Shown here: piece by piece, positions 34,433-45,145 of the stretch
Position numbering within the stretch: the stretch's first letter is position 1
How the letters are laid out: each line of letters opens with the position of its first letter
Assembly (NCBI GenBank): GCA_958510825.1
Contig: OY294045.1
Span: forward strand, 8,979,916 to 9,043,915
Reading direction: 5' to 3'
Length of the DNA stretch: 64,000 nucleotides
DNA from: Brachypterus glaber
Taxonomy: Eukaryota > Arthropoda > Insecta > Coleoptera > Kateretidae
Notes under the pieces: generated by a model
Told to the model about the DNA's origin: nothing
What the model saw: only the letters and a program-made list of their open reading frames with translations
The model's database searches: none
Position numbers and translations under genes: made by a program

Positions 34433-34559
34433 TAATAAATTGATCTAAATAGGTTTTTATCTAAAAAATCGCCCACGTGCTGCATGTCTAGGTAGGCAGA
34501 CATATATGTCCGTGAGTACGTCACAGGTCTAAAGGCCATACCCAGTGCCGGACATAATA

Positions 34560-35130
34560 GGGGTATTGGGGGGTGTGAGACTAGCTCACTGATGCTGGAA
34601 ATGCATCTGTCCTGAATTGGTGGGTACCATTACTGGTTGAGGACGTTTTTAATATTTTTGTGGGTGTAGTGGATATGGTGATCATAATCTAGAAAGTTTG
34701 AAATGAGGGGGTTTGGGTGATCTAAATTGTCTTGTATAAAAGACGTGCTGTAGCGGATGATTTTCGTTTATAGCAGGGGCATTTGGAGATCTCTGTTTAT
34801 TTGATTGTTCCTCATGAACCAGGGGGCATCGAGGCATATTCTGAGTGATTTTGTTTGAGGCTGGGGCTCCGTAGAGGAGTACTGGCTTTAGGGTTTAGTT
34901 GTAAAGAAGAAGTTTGTTTTTGATAGATAGGGGGCTCTTTCTACCTATTAGGGGGTAGAGTTTGGAGAGGCGGCAGTTGGCTATTTGAAGGGTGTTTTTG
35001 ACGTGCTGATCCCACGTAAGGTTTTTGGATATTGTAATGCCGAGGTATTTGGCATGGTTTTCCCAGTTAATGGCTTGACCATTTATCTGAATGGGTTGAG
35101 GTGGGCCTCTTCTAATCCTAGAGATTGAAC
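34560..35130 (-). pseudogene. Jockey-clade LINE reverse transcriptase remnant
   Basis: On the minus strand, translation from about 35118 gives the RT thumb/connection region: NGQAINWENHAKYLGITISK, LTWDQHV, LSKLYPLIGRKSPLSIKNKL, then an in-frame TAA followed by LKPVLLYGAP. After a frameshift near 34860-34870 it continues LRICLDAPWFMRNNQINRDL. This order (KYLG, LTW, LYPL, LLYG, RxxLxAPWF, N..I..DL) is diagnostic of Jockey-type ORF2 C-termini. At least one stop and one frameshift break it. The catalytic RT core is missing because the copy is 5'-truncated near 35130. A short 3' UTR continues to about 34440. It is a different LINE family from that at 12095-13612. Confidence 0.85.
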
Positions 35131-35484
35131 TAGTTACGTAATTTTACAGAAAATTATGCTATCTAAAATATTCCTTAGTAGCATAGAACTATGAAAAGTT
35201 TTACGTCTATGGCTACAAATGAATATTTTAAGCTTAGTATTAATAAACTAATATGTTAACGCATAAGCAACAACTTGAAAGAATTCAGCGGTTTTTAAAA
35301 GTCATCGCCCCATTGTGTGTCGTTTAAAATAAATGGTTATCGTTGCAGACATCTTACACACAGGTTGAATTTAAAAATGAAAATTTTGGTAATATTGTAT
35401 GTTTAGTTTAATGTATTTTTTATCAATATTTTTATATTAAATCTGGATGGCAGATACATTATAATCATAGTCTAAATAAAGTGT

Positions 35485-35684
35485 AATTTATTATTCCATC
35501 AATCTATTTTCTAATCATCGTACAGAGAGATATTGGTAGACTGACAGTTTCGGGCTGCTGGCCCTCTTCAGTACCAAGAGTCAACTCTGCACGCTGATTA
35601 AGAAAACGTTTTTAGACTTTACTCGCAAAAGGAATATAGCCATTAGATTGATGTAGACTTGTGCGCCATCTATTTCTAGATAAT
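35485..35684 (-). mobile_element. Hammerhead repeat, partial unit in inverted orientation
   Basis: About 200 bp of the 354-bp unit, minus strand, immediately head-to-head with the plus-strand array. It contains a complete ribozyme at 35533-35577. The junction is near 35680 (..ATTTCTAGAT|AATAGCTATATTCC). Confidence 0.85.
35533..35577 (-). ncRNA. Type I hammerhead ribozyme, inverted unit
   Basis: Same 45-nt ribozyme as in the array, on the minus strand, with complete core and stems. Confidence 0.8.
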
Positions 35685-35748
35685 AGCTATATTCCTTTTG
35701 CGAGTAAAGTCTAAAAACGTTTTCTTAATCAGCGTGCAGAGTTGACTC

Positions 35749-35793
35749 TTGGTACTGAAGAGGGCCAGCAGCCCGAAACTGTCAGTCTACCAA
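35749..35793 (+). ncRNA. Type I hammerhead ribozyme, unit 1
   Basis: Stem I 5' side UUGGUA (35749-35754), CUGAAGA (35755-35761), stem II GGGC (35762-35765), loop CAGCA, GCCC (35771-35774), GAA (35775-35777), stem III ACU/AGU (35778-35780 and 35784-35786) with loop GUC, cleavage nucleotide C17 at 35787, stem I 3' side UACCAA (35788-35793). A15.1-U16.1 is intact. Predicted cleavage is after 35787. Confidence 0.85.
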
Positions 35794-36102
35794 TATCTCT
35801 CTGTACGATGATTAGAAAATAGATTGATGGAATAATAAATTAATATTTTTATAATTTTGTTTAAAATTAAAAATTTCTGTCGTTACTAATTTTACGTCTA
35901 ACCACCCGTTAGTGGTACTATGTGCTTGAGACACACAAGTCTTCAACTTGCTACCATTCAAAGTCTCCAGATAAGGAGAGGTATGAGTAGTTGTCTACAT
36001 CTAGAAATAGATGGCGCACAAGTCTACATCAATCTAATGGCTATATTCCTTTTGCGAGTAAAGTCTAAAAACGTTTTCTTAATCAGCGTGCAGAGTTGAC
36101 TC

Positions 36103-36147
36103 TTGGTACTGAAGAGGGCCAGCAGCCCGAAACTGTCAGTCTACCAA
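36103..36147 (+). ncRNA. Type I hammerhead ribozyme, unit 2
   Basis: Identical to unit 1, shifted by 354 bp. Predicted cleavage after 36141 would release a 354-nt monomer from unit 1. Confidence 0.85.
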
Positions 36148-36456
36148 TATCTCTCTGTACGATGATTAGAAAATAGATTGATGGAATAATAAATTAATAT
36201 TTTTATAATTTTGTTTAAAATTAAAAATTTCTGTCGTTACTAATTTTACGTCTAACCACCCGTTAGTGGTACTATGTGCTTGAGACACACAAGTCTTCAA
36301 CTTGCTACCATTCAAAGTCTCCAGATAAGGAGAGGTATGAGTAGTTGTCTACATCTAGAAATAGATGGCGCACAAGTCTACATCAATCTAATGGCTATAT
36401 TCCTTTTGCGAGTAAAGTCTAAAAACGTTTTCTTAATCAGCGTGCAGAGTTGACTC

Positions 36457-36501
36457 TTGGTACTGAAGAGGGCCAGCAGCCCGAAACTGTCAGTCTACCA
36501 A
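36457..36501 (+). ncRNA. Type I hammerhead ribozyme, unit 3
   Basis: Identical to unit 1, shifted by 708 bp; predicted cleavage after 36495. Confidence 0.85.
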
Positions 36502-36810
36502 TATCTCTCTGTACGATGATTAGAAAATAGATTGATGGAATAATAAATTAATATTTTTATAATTTTGTTTAAAATTAAAAATTTCTGTCGTTACTAATTT
36601 TACGTCTAACCACCCGTTAGTGGTACTATGTGCTTGAGACACACAAGTCTTCAACTTGCTACCATTCAAAGTCTCCAGATAAGGAGAGGTATGAGTAGTT
36701 GTCTACATCTAGAAATAGATGGCGCACAAGTCTACATCAATCTAATGGCTATATTCCTTTTGCGAGTAAAGTCTAAAAACGTTTTCTTAATCAGCGTGCA
36801 GAGTTGACTC

Positions 36811-36855
36811 TTGGTACTGAAGAGGGCCAGCAGCCCGAAACTGTCAGTCTACCAA
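36811..36855 (+). ncRNA. Type I hammerhead ribozyme, unit 4
   Basis: Identical to unit 1, shifted by 1062 bp; predicted cleavage after 36849. The unit is cut short about 100 bp downstream. Confidence 0.85.
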
Positions 36856-37287
36856 TATCTCTCTGTACGATGATTAGAAAATAGATTGATGGAATAATAA
36901 ATTAATATTTTTATAATTTTGTTTAAAATTAAAAATTTCTGTCCTTACTAAATAAAGTGTGTTCCCAAGTAGCACAAGTAGCTATAAAGCCTCTCTCTCT
37001 CTACGTCATCGTTGTCAAATTAAAGCCAGCTTGGCTGTAACAGCTATCTATAAACGAGATGTGCAGCGGTAGTAGCGATAGCATTTAGCCAATTTAGGAG
37101 AGTCAGTACAAAGTTGCTGGGCGGGTTTCACAGAAGCTGGAATATTGCTTTTAGAAACGTCCTAAAGATAGACTACAGCTATATTCTGTATTTTCTTGTT
37201 GGCTTCAAAAAAAAAATATCTAAATGTTTTTATAAAAATTTAGGAAATTTAATAATATAATATTGTCATAAACTTGACTATGTTTTA

Positions 37288-37427
37288 GAATAGTATATTG
37301 TTTTACTAAGGGGAAAAGTGAAGCTTTTTTTACTAGTCTGTAGAATTTACGGACGACGCGAAGCGGAGTCCGGAAACTACAGACGAGTAAAAAAAGGCAC
37401 TTTTCCTCTGAGTGAAACATACTATTT
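37288..37427. repeat. Hairpin repeat with GC-rich tip (AATAGTATA family)
   Basis: Strong ~60-bp-arm palindrome: AATAGTATATTGTTTTACTA.., GGGGAAAAGTG, TTTTTTTACT, GTCTGTAG, CGGAC on the left, each matched in inverse on the right. The tip is GACGCGAAGCGGA. The antisense 66-codon frame across it is not a gene. Confidence 0.75.
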
Positions 37428-37555
37428 TTTCTTCAAGCATCCTATATATATTTTTTTAAATAATAATTTTTGAATTTAATTTATTCAGTAATAAAGTATG
37501 TTTTTTTTACTAAAATAGGCCAATAAAACCCTTTCGAAATAAACTTAAACCTTCC

Positions 37556-37945
37556 TTAGCTCATTTTAAATTTTTTTCGTAGGCTAAATCGTACACTTTT
37601 CGCGATTTCGATGGTAACTTGTCTAATGTAGCATTTGCAATTTCAGAGAGATTTGTAGGTGTATAAACCATATATTCTTCTTCAATCATTTTTAATCAAT
37701 TTCACACAAGGTTTTTGCACAGAATCTCGAGTCAACCACCTGTTTACATAATAAACAAACAAGTTTGAAGTATGGCTGTCATCAAAGTCAAAGAGTGCTG
37801 CCGCCAGTGGTGGTTTTGCTAACCAACTTTTTTTTACGGCGTACAACAATGAACTCATTTTTTTACTGTAAAAAAATAGATCACTTCTAACTAGTGTGTT
37901 CAGTTATAAAATATAAACATTTTAGTACGCTTGAAGAAAAATATC
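37556..37945 (+). repeat. ~390-bp dispersed repeat, copy 2
   Basis: Direct copy of 20955-21345 with about 5% difference. Confidence 0.75.
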
Positions 37946-37983
37946 TTTGTTAGATAAAATAACAATATATTATTTGAATGAAT

Positions 37984-38664
37984 TAGATGAAACTTTGCAA
38001 GCACCCTGTCAAAACATCGGCACTATTGTACACTAGAGCCATCTAGTTTGCAAATTTCAAACTAGGTGTTTTGTTTGATTTTAAATTCTGTATCTTTAAC
38101 ATTATATTCTAGCAAAAAACTGCATATAACATTTTTTATAGGCCTTAAAAAGATCTTTTATTTAAAATATAATTTTTTGAAATCGGGTTATAAATATGAG
38201 ATATGCTAAAAAAACCTTTTTTCTGCTTTAAACGCCAATATCTCGAAAACAATGCGGTTTAGGAAAACGTTGTTTATAACATTTTTTGACCAATTTAAAA
38301 TTATCTTTTATATAAGTCCTAAATTAACCAAATACAATAATAATTGCCTTAATTATAAACAAAAAACGCTAAAAATACGATTTTTACCCTATTTTTACCC
38401 CCTTACCCCCAATCGTTTACCCCCAAAATCTAATCATCTCTTTGGAATACGATAAGAAACAATATGCAAAAAACCGCAAGTCGATATCTCATGTAGAAAT
38501 GGAGTTTACACCCAGACAGACGGAGGCAAATTTTTTTTTTACTGATTTCGACTCAGAATGGTCTAAAACGTCGAGAAATGAGAAAAAAACGTGGTCAAAG
38601 ATTTTGACTTTTCGGCGAAGATTTCAATACATCGGTACTCTTAGTAGCACTAAGTGCCGATGTA
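37984..38664 (+). repeat. Family-A repeat, full copy
   Basis: Full-length copy ending in a small hairpin ACATCGGCACTCTTAG..(loop)..AGTGCCGATGT at 38631-38665. The same hairpin ends the copy at 46195-46890. Confidence 0.75.
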
Positions 38665-38682
38665 ACTGATGAAAATCAGTTA

Positions 38683-39418
38683 CACACTAGGAATTTGTTA
38701 CCTTAGTAATGTTTACTAAACTTTGGGAGAAATATATGGTTCCATATCGTCTTGTAAATTTCAGAACGTCGTATCTCAAAAAAGACAACTTTACAGGAAT
38801 GAGAAATAACTCCTTCTCGAATTATTCTTAGGTTGAAAATGTACTTTTTTAATATAAACTTAATACATTTTTAATGATTAACTTACCTTAAATCATTTTA
38901 TTGTGTATAAAATAAATAAATACAAATAAAAACCTGATGTTTATAGATACGACATTTTGATGCTCAAAATTAATAAAAAAAATTAAGATACGACCTTTGA
39001 AACATTATTAGCGGAACGCACCTCTTAATGTAACAAGTAAAAATATTTACCATTAATTCGCCTTTTAAAAGAAAATTTTCACTTTAATAATTTAAACTTC
39101 AAAAACTTTTATAAAAGCGTCGCCAAATGCAAAAAGTGCGTTCCAAAATAGTTAGTTAACTAAATTTAAGAGATACGAGGTTTAAAAATTTATTAATTTA
39201 TAATCATCTAAGATACGACGTTACTATTTTGCTTATATTTTTGTTATTTAAAAAAAATAGCAGGTGAAACTTATTTTTTAGATGTAAATTGATAATGTAA
39301 AGCCTTTAAGTGCAAAATCTCAAAATCGAAAAAAATTGAGATACGATGTCCTGAAATTTACAAGACGATATGCAAAAACGTTCTGTATTTACCGCGGTAA
39401 CAAATTCTGAGTGCACAT
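38683..39418. mobile_element. 735-bp TIR element (CATATCGTCTTGTAAATTTC)
   Basis: The ends CACTAGGAATTTGTTACC / GGTAACAAATTCTGAGTG and the inner CATATCGTCTTGTAAATTTC / GAAATTTACAAGACGATATG are inverted repeats. CGTATCTCAA / TTGAGATACG lies inside these. The interior is AT-rich and non-coding. The end motif resembles that of the 6336-7499 element (CATATCGTC..CGTATCTC). Confidence 0.7.
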
Positions 39419-39649
39419 ATCAAGACCCAAGGAGAAATCTCATGAAATTTCATATGGAAATTATAAAACATCATGAAACTTTTTGAAAAATTATGAAATC
39501 GTATGAAATCTCATGTAATTTGATGAGTAAGTCCATTTGAAACTTCATCAAGAATTTACAAATGTAAAAAACAATGTATTCTTATAAAAAAACTTGTGGA
39601 TTTCCTGATTTACTAAAACAAATTTGAAGTTAGTGGGCCCATGGGATAA
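39419..39649. other. Gene-free stretch
   Basis: Contains repeated ATGAAATCTCATG / TCATGAAACTTT motifs at 39437-39535; no gene. Confidence 0.35.
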
Positions 39650-41264
39650 AATAGTTATTTATATACCAAGGGACTAAACTGGCTGTTTTAGTCCCGCTCC
39701 ATTAGTGTTTCCTGAGCGAGCGCAGCAGAAATGCAAGGCACTAAAACAGCCAAGTTTAGATACACTATTTTTTGCAGGACCAAACATAATTTAGGTAGGT
39801 AGATATAATTAAAATTAAAAACCACGCGTCTAAATTCGGTTATTTTATTTTCGTACTTTAATCAAGATGCCTGTAAATTGCGAAAAGTCAGTTTCATGGC
39901 TATCGCGATTTCAGTTGTTTTTTAATATGGTTGACACAAACGTCAAAAAAATGGACGAAGAGGATAAATTTTAAGTTATAACAATGTTATTTTTAAAGGT
40001 TTTCTTTGTTAAAATCAAATAATTTGGTTTGAATCGCTAATTTATTACAAAACACCACCAAACCTAATTTTTGAACCAGCAAAGCACATAGTAAGTATAA
40101 TATTTTAATATTATCAAGGTTGCCGTGATTTTTATTCCCTAGGGAGAAAAACGTCAAGTTTAGTCCCGCAAATGAAAGCGTAAAATTAGGTTTTAGTCTT
40201 GGTCGTGCAAAAAATAATTTTTTATAGGGTATATTAAACAATCTGTCGGACAACTTATGGAATTTCAAAACACTTACCAAGTATGGAGTCAGAATTATTC
40301 TCATATCATAGTCAGCTGTTGATATTTTTCCTGCTAATACCAACGTTCATGGTCTAACGAGTGAAAGCAAATTCAGACCCCAACTTATACCTTATTATTC
40401 TATGGAGTTCCCATAGAATAGTATACCTACAAGTATTGCACGTGCAGGCTGTTGTATATCGCGGTAATTGTAATATATCGTGGTCAGGAATCTATAAAAT
40501 GCACATAGTCCAAGAGCTGGTATACATTTTCAACAAGTTATTTGCTCACGGCTGAATTTTACATATCTCTTAAAGTACATCTGATTATAATTAACCTATA
40601 GGCTATCCAAATCGCCAGCTTTTGGATATGGCTTCTTTGGGTTTCTGGTTCCTGGTTCTAAAAAGGTGCTAAAAACTTATTTTTTGCACGACCAAGACTA
40701 AAACCTAATTTTACGCTTTCATTTTCGGGACTAAACTTGCCGTTTTTTTCCCTAGGAAATAAAAATCACGGCAACCTTGATAATATTAAAATATTATACT
40801 TACTATGTGCTTTGCTGATTCAAAAATTAGGTTTGGTGGTGTTTTGTAATAAATTAGTGATTCAAACCAATTTATTTGATTTTAACAAAGAAAATCTTTA
40901 AAAATAACATTGTTATAACAATTTATACATAACTTAAAATTTATCATCTTCGTACATTTTTTTGACGTTTGTGTCAACCATATTAAAAAACAATTGAAAT
41001 CGCGATAGCCATGAAACCGACTTTTCGCAATTTATTAAATTACGAAAATAAAACAACCGATTTTAGACGCGTGGTTGTTAATTTTATCTACCTACCTAAA
41101 TTATGTTTGGTCCTGCAAAAAATAGTGTATATACCTCAGGACTAAACTTGGCTGTTTTAGTCCCTTGCATTTCTGTTTCCCTCGCTCGCTACGCTCGCTC
41201 AGGAAACACTAATGCAGCGGGACTAAAACAGCCAGTTTAGTTCCTTGGTATATAAATAACTATT
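39650..41264. mobile_element. 1.6-kb palindrome with ~570-bp arms and nested hairpins
   Basis: The left arm (39650-40216) and right arm (about 40679-41264) are inverted copies differing at roughly 10% of positions; the spacer is ~460 bp of unrelated sequence. Each arm starts with its own hairpin: AATAGTTATTTATATACCAA..GGGACTAAACTGGCTGTTTTAGTCCC, a GAGCGAGCGC-type tip, then the inverse. These outer hairpins belong to the AATAGTATA family. The 116-codon minus frame (39993-40343) and a 35-codon plus frame at 39867 are not kept in the other arm. Confidence 0.75.
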
Positions 41265-41708
41265 TAACTTACTGTCCTACACTGTCAATTCAGGTCTACA
41301 AGGTCGACTGTGTATTTTTTTTTTCATCAATGTAGGGTAGGATCACCGGTTTTAGCCGCATATAGTATTTTTTTTTGAGTATAGCCAAGATATCTGAGAA
41401 TTTAGCTCAAAATCATCATTTAAATCCGATTCCAATGATAAAAATTAGGACAAAAAATATGTTAATTTTTTATTGTAGCAAAACGAATATAGCGCGCATT
41501 TAAAAATGTGATTTTGACAAAAATGTAAAAGAATAATAATTTTAAATACCTATCTAATTCAGGTCAAATTAAATTCGTAAAATATTTATATCAAGTTAAA
41601 GGTAAGTAATTAAACAGGTACTTATTTAATATTTTAATAATTTTTTTGCAGAATTTATTCTTTAATTTGCTTGGCAATAACTGGGGCACTAATATTCTTC
41701 TCTAGAAA
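41265..41708. other. Gene-free stretch
   Basis: No gene or known repeat. Confidence 0.35.
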
Positions 41709-42163
41709 GAGTTTATATTTTTAAGGTATAGTTATTTTTTATATTTTTTAGGTATAGTTATTTTAAATTTGCCGCTAAATACTCCACAAAGTCCGATTTA
41801 GACTGAAGCATGTAGCTTGTTTTGAATGTCAAGATAACCAAAATTTATAATTTTTGTTTACTTACTTTGTTTTTATGATGTTTTAATGTAAAAAAAGAGA
41901 ATTGATAAAGCTGTTGCTAAAAACACTTTTGTATTCCTGTAGAAACAAAATTCGCTTATAAAATCGCTTTTATTCCAATAATTTAGAGGAATAAACCATT
42001 GTTTTGTTCTCGTTAATGGTACGTCAACGTTTTACGGTTGTGTAAATTGGGCCTAGTCATTTCGCTTACAACGCATGCGTATCTTACGTTGCTATGGTAA
42101 TTTCGAGATTTTTTACAAGCGGAAAGGTTTAAAATAACTATACCTTAAAAAAATAAACTTTAG
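41709..42163 (-). mobile_element. Inverted copy of the 2110-2543 TIR element
   Basis: Same interior in reverse (ACTCCACAAAGTCCGATTTA, TTACGGTTGTGTAAATTGGG) and the same right-hand TIR ending CTTTAG before TTA. The left TIR core GGTATAGTTATTTT is present twice (about 41724 and 41751), a local duplication. Confidence 0.75.
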
Positions 42164-42327
42164 TTATAGCCACAGAACTGGCTAAAACTGTAAGTTTGGC
42201 CTTTGATCAAAATTTGCGTTACGTAATACTTGAACGTTCCCTATCCTGCAAGTTTTCACCTAAACTAGCCGGATCTAGAACCTGGAGATTTTTAAAATAG
42301 CCTAATTAAAATGTAGTTACTTTAGGA

Positions 42328-43063
42328 TACAGGGTGATCCATAACTGGCATGCCAAAATTTAAGAGGTGATTCTAGATCCAAAAATATAAAAAAAGTTCT
42401 TATAAAGGTTGGTCCGGAAATGAGCCCTAAGGGATCTAGGGCCCTTTAAAATTGTAATAAAAATAAGGTTTTTAATTAATAACTCGGGTACCGTTTAAGC
42501 TAGAGCGGCGAGCTTTTGCATGTATACTAGTATTAATAAGGGCAATAAGTTTATGTTAATTTATTTTTTTAATTTATCCAGAGGCGTGCCCAGACGGACA
42601 AAATATATGAGGCTTAAAACATTTTTGCCCCAAACTTTTCTATGTGTATGTTTTTTGGATTTGTTGTAAAAAATATAGATTTCTAGAGTAAAAATACATA
42701 TAAAATATCATATAGTGTAACACTGTAGGAGCAACCGTTATCAAAAAAAAAATGCAATTAAGAGGAAGTAACATTTTGTGCCACCAAAAACGTTACTTTT
42801 TAAAAGGCTATTACTCCTTTAATATTAAATTTAGGTGTTTTGGTGTATAATACTTTTTTGCTCAGTTTTAAATGAAGAATCACCCTGCAGCATTAAAATT
42901 TTATTGGTGCTTTTTTTTGTTCCCCATTCAATACGTCATCTTCGAAGGGCCGTAGCTCCCTTAGGGCTCATTTCCGGACCAACCTTTATAGAAACTTTTT
43001 TTCATATTTTTGGATGTAGAATCACCTCTTAAATTTCGGTACGCGAGTTCTGGAACAGCTGTA
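42328..43063. mobile_element. TACAGGGTG foldback element, complete
   Basis: Starts TACAGGGTGATCCATAACTG and ends TTCTGGAACAGCTGTA. The inner blocks AAAGGTTGGTCCGGAAATGA / TCATTTCCGGACCAACCTTT and GAGCCCTAAGGG / CCCTTAGGGCTC are inverted repeats. No transposase in the loop. Relatives: 32342-32704 (left arm only), 54361-55016, fragment 56705-56825, and more distantly 15561-16729. Confidence 0.75.
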
Positions 43064-43333
43064 TATTTAAAATTCAATCAGGAGAAAATAAATTTTTGAA
43101 AATGTTCGCGAGCACTGCAACTAATACAGTTTTTTTTTTGACAAATAAGGGTTGTTGTATACAATAGTTATAGTTCGTGTAAAAAATTGTTAAACAATGA
43201 CAAATCTAATTTTATGTTTGTGATGTGGGAATATATTAAAGGTATTAGTAATTTTAATTGTCTACAATGTGAATCAATGTTGGATATTTTTCACTTCCGC
43301 CTTGATTTAATATTGCATTTTTATGTTGATTTT

Positions 43334-43715
43334 GCTTTCCCATTTTAAAAATTTTCAAAATTTCGGAAAGCCTTGTATTCGTGCAAAAATTTTCAATTTT
43401 TTTTTTTGCGTATTTTTGCCTTTTATGACGTTTTATGTCGATATAAATTAATTTCAAGCAAAAAAAAATTGTCGATCCGTCGGTCGATCGGTCTGTCCGG
43501 GAAATCTTGTGGGCACGATAACTTAAGAACGCTTTAAGCTAGAGAAAATTAGTATATTGGGGTTTTTCAGGTTGCTGAAAGTGAATCTGAAAATAAAAAA
43601 ATTCTACTACCCCCAGGGGGTAGTTTTCGTGAAAATTGGTATATTTTTAAGGTTGATAAAAGTAAATCTAATAATAAAAAATCCATTTTACGCGCGAAGC
43701 TGTAAAATGGGAAAG
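43334..43715 (+). mobile_element. Family-D element, short copy
   Basis: It keeps GCTTTCCCATTTT and AAAATGGGAAAGC ends as in 23332-24154 but has only about two of the ~98-bp subrepeats. Confidence 0.7.
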
Positions 43716-43787
43716 CTCTTTTACTGGGCAGTGTATTTCTTTAAGGTTCGTAATTAAACAGTTTATATCCTATACCTATTAATAATT

Positions 43788-44045
43788 ATGCGGTGTTATG
43801 GAATAACCGTCTAACCCACATTGTGAGATGACAGTAAATTGTTTAACTTTTTCCCTAATAACTTTAAACGTTTTGACTAAAACTCTAAAAATTAAAAAAA
43901 AATTTTAAATTTTTTATGTAATAGAACATGTACAAAAGACGAAATCTTTAATTCAATTCCTTTAAAAGATATTGGGTCAAATTTTTTGTAACCTACTGTC
44001 ATTTCAGAATGTGTGTTAGACGGTTATTGCATAACATCGCCCAAT
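43788..44045. repeat. Inverted repeat pair, ~50-bp arms
   Basis: GCGGTGTTATGGAATAACCG..TCTAACCCACATTGTGAGAT is matched by AGAATGTGTGTTAGACGG..TTATTGCATAACATCGCCC. Part of the block recurs near 44185-44220. Confidence 0.55.
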
Positions 44046-44290
44046 TATCGACAATTACTTGTTTTACTTTAAGTCAGTAAAAATATTTAAATCAGTAGAC
44101 ATTTTTTTTATGGAAACGCGTTTTTTTTAAGTAACTCCTTTTGACCCCTGCCTCATCTCAATTTTCACCAAAAACAATGCCAGCTGTCATTTCACAATGT
44201 GTGTTATTGCACCGCCCAATTGTCGACAATGAATTACTCGTTTCATTTTAAATCAGTAAAAATATTTGAATCAGTAAAGACATTTTTTTT

Positions 44291-44470
44291 AACTTTTGAT
44301 TTTTGGGGAATAGGGCTTGGGATCTGACTAAAATTGTTATCTAATTTTGCTGTGACTTTTTTAATTTTCTGTTCGAAAACGACGAAAATCCATCGTCGAA
44401 ACGTCACAGCAAAATTAGATAACAATTTTAGTCAGATCCAAAGCCCTATTCCACAAAAATAAAAAAGTTA
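44291..44470. repeat. Hairpin, ~68-bp arms
   Basis: AACTTTTGATTTTTGGGGAA..GGATCTGACTAAAATTGTTA..TTTTGCTGTGAC is followed by its almost perfect inverse GTCACAGCAAAATTAG..AAGCCCTATTCC..AAAGTT, with a ~45-nt spacer containing GTTCGAAAACGACGAAAATC. The 60-codon minus frame spans one arm and is not a gene. Confidence 0.75.
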
Positions 44471-44891
44471 AATTATACAAATCGGGCAAAAACTTTCAAT
44501 TTGACATTTTTTTATGGAAAAACGTTTTTTTTTTTAGTAACCATCTCAATTTTCACCAAAAACAATGCCAGCTGAGAATGTTGGATAAGGAACCTAAAGT
44601 CCAAAATTGAATTATTTTAAAGATAAGGCACTGTCGAGTTATCGTAGTCATACATTTTTCCAGTCAGAATGATTTTTTTATCGCGGAAATCAGCTTTTTT
44701 ACATAATATGGACTATGACCATGATTCATGGTACATACCTAGAACTGCAATAACAACACTGCCAGTTGTACAACTTTGAATTTCAACCAGTCACAAGCCA
44801 AAACCTGTGTAATTTAGAAAAAAAATAATTAAAATAATTCTTGGTTTATAGAACTGCGTTTAAATTATATATAAAGACAAAATTTCCCAAC

Positions 44892-44922
44892 GTTTCACCA
44901 TTTATTGAATTGGCATCTTCAG
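44892..44922 (-). ncRNA. Hammerhead-like core in the Penelope 3' region
   Basis: Minus strand: CUGAAGA (44922-44916), stem II GCCA/UGGU with one bulged U, then GAAAC (44896-44892). Hammerhead motifs are known in the terminal repeats of Penelope-like elements, and this is the expected place. I found no good stem I, so it is partial or decayed. Confidence 0.45.
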
Positions 44923-45145
44923 GGGATAAATACAACAAAAATATTACTTAAAATACAAAAAATTAAATTAATGACATTGACATGAAAAATAAAGGTAAAA
45001 AATTAAAAATAAGGTAAATTGAGGTGTTAAGGGAAAGTATTAAGTTTGATATGTGGAAGTGTAAGGCGTAAGTTAAAGTGTATAATTTTTAACTAGGTGG
45101 CGTATATGAAATTCTTCATACCCGCCACCCAGTCAAATATGCTTT

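Larger units (their letters stand above)
35685..36953 (+). mobile_element. 354-bp tandem array with a hammerhead in each unit (retrozyme-like)
   Basis: About 3.6 direct units. The landmark GGTACTGAAG occurs at 35751, 36105, 36459 and 36813, exactly 354 bp apart each time. Units look identical by eye except the last, which ends CTGTCCTTAC where inner units have CTGTCGTTAC. There is no open frame of interest. Each unit holds one type I hammerhead ribozyme. Metazoan retrozymes are known as non-coding tandem repeats of this size whose RNA is cut to unit length by type I hammerheads, circularised, and thought to be reinserted with Penelope-like machinery. The array fits that description; expression and mobility are inference. 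Related single copies lie at 30850-31070 and 8160-8330. Confidence 0.85.

Noticed and set aside
34001..34435. 144-codon Lys/Arg-rich frame as a real gene
   Set aside because: Its repeated motifs follow duplicated DNA, an antisense frame is equally open, and no start context or domain supports it; kept only as a repeat.
39867..39974. 35-codon frame (MPVNCEKSVSWLSRFQLFFN..)
   Set aside because: Looks protein-like at first, but the inverted arm near 40920-41060 does not preserve the frame.
39993..40343. 116-codon minus-strand frame
   Set aside because: Lies across one arm of a palindrome and its spacer; the frame is not kept in the other arm and has no recognised domain.
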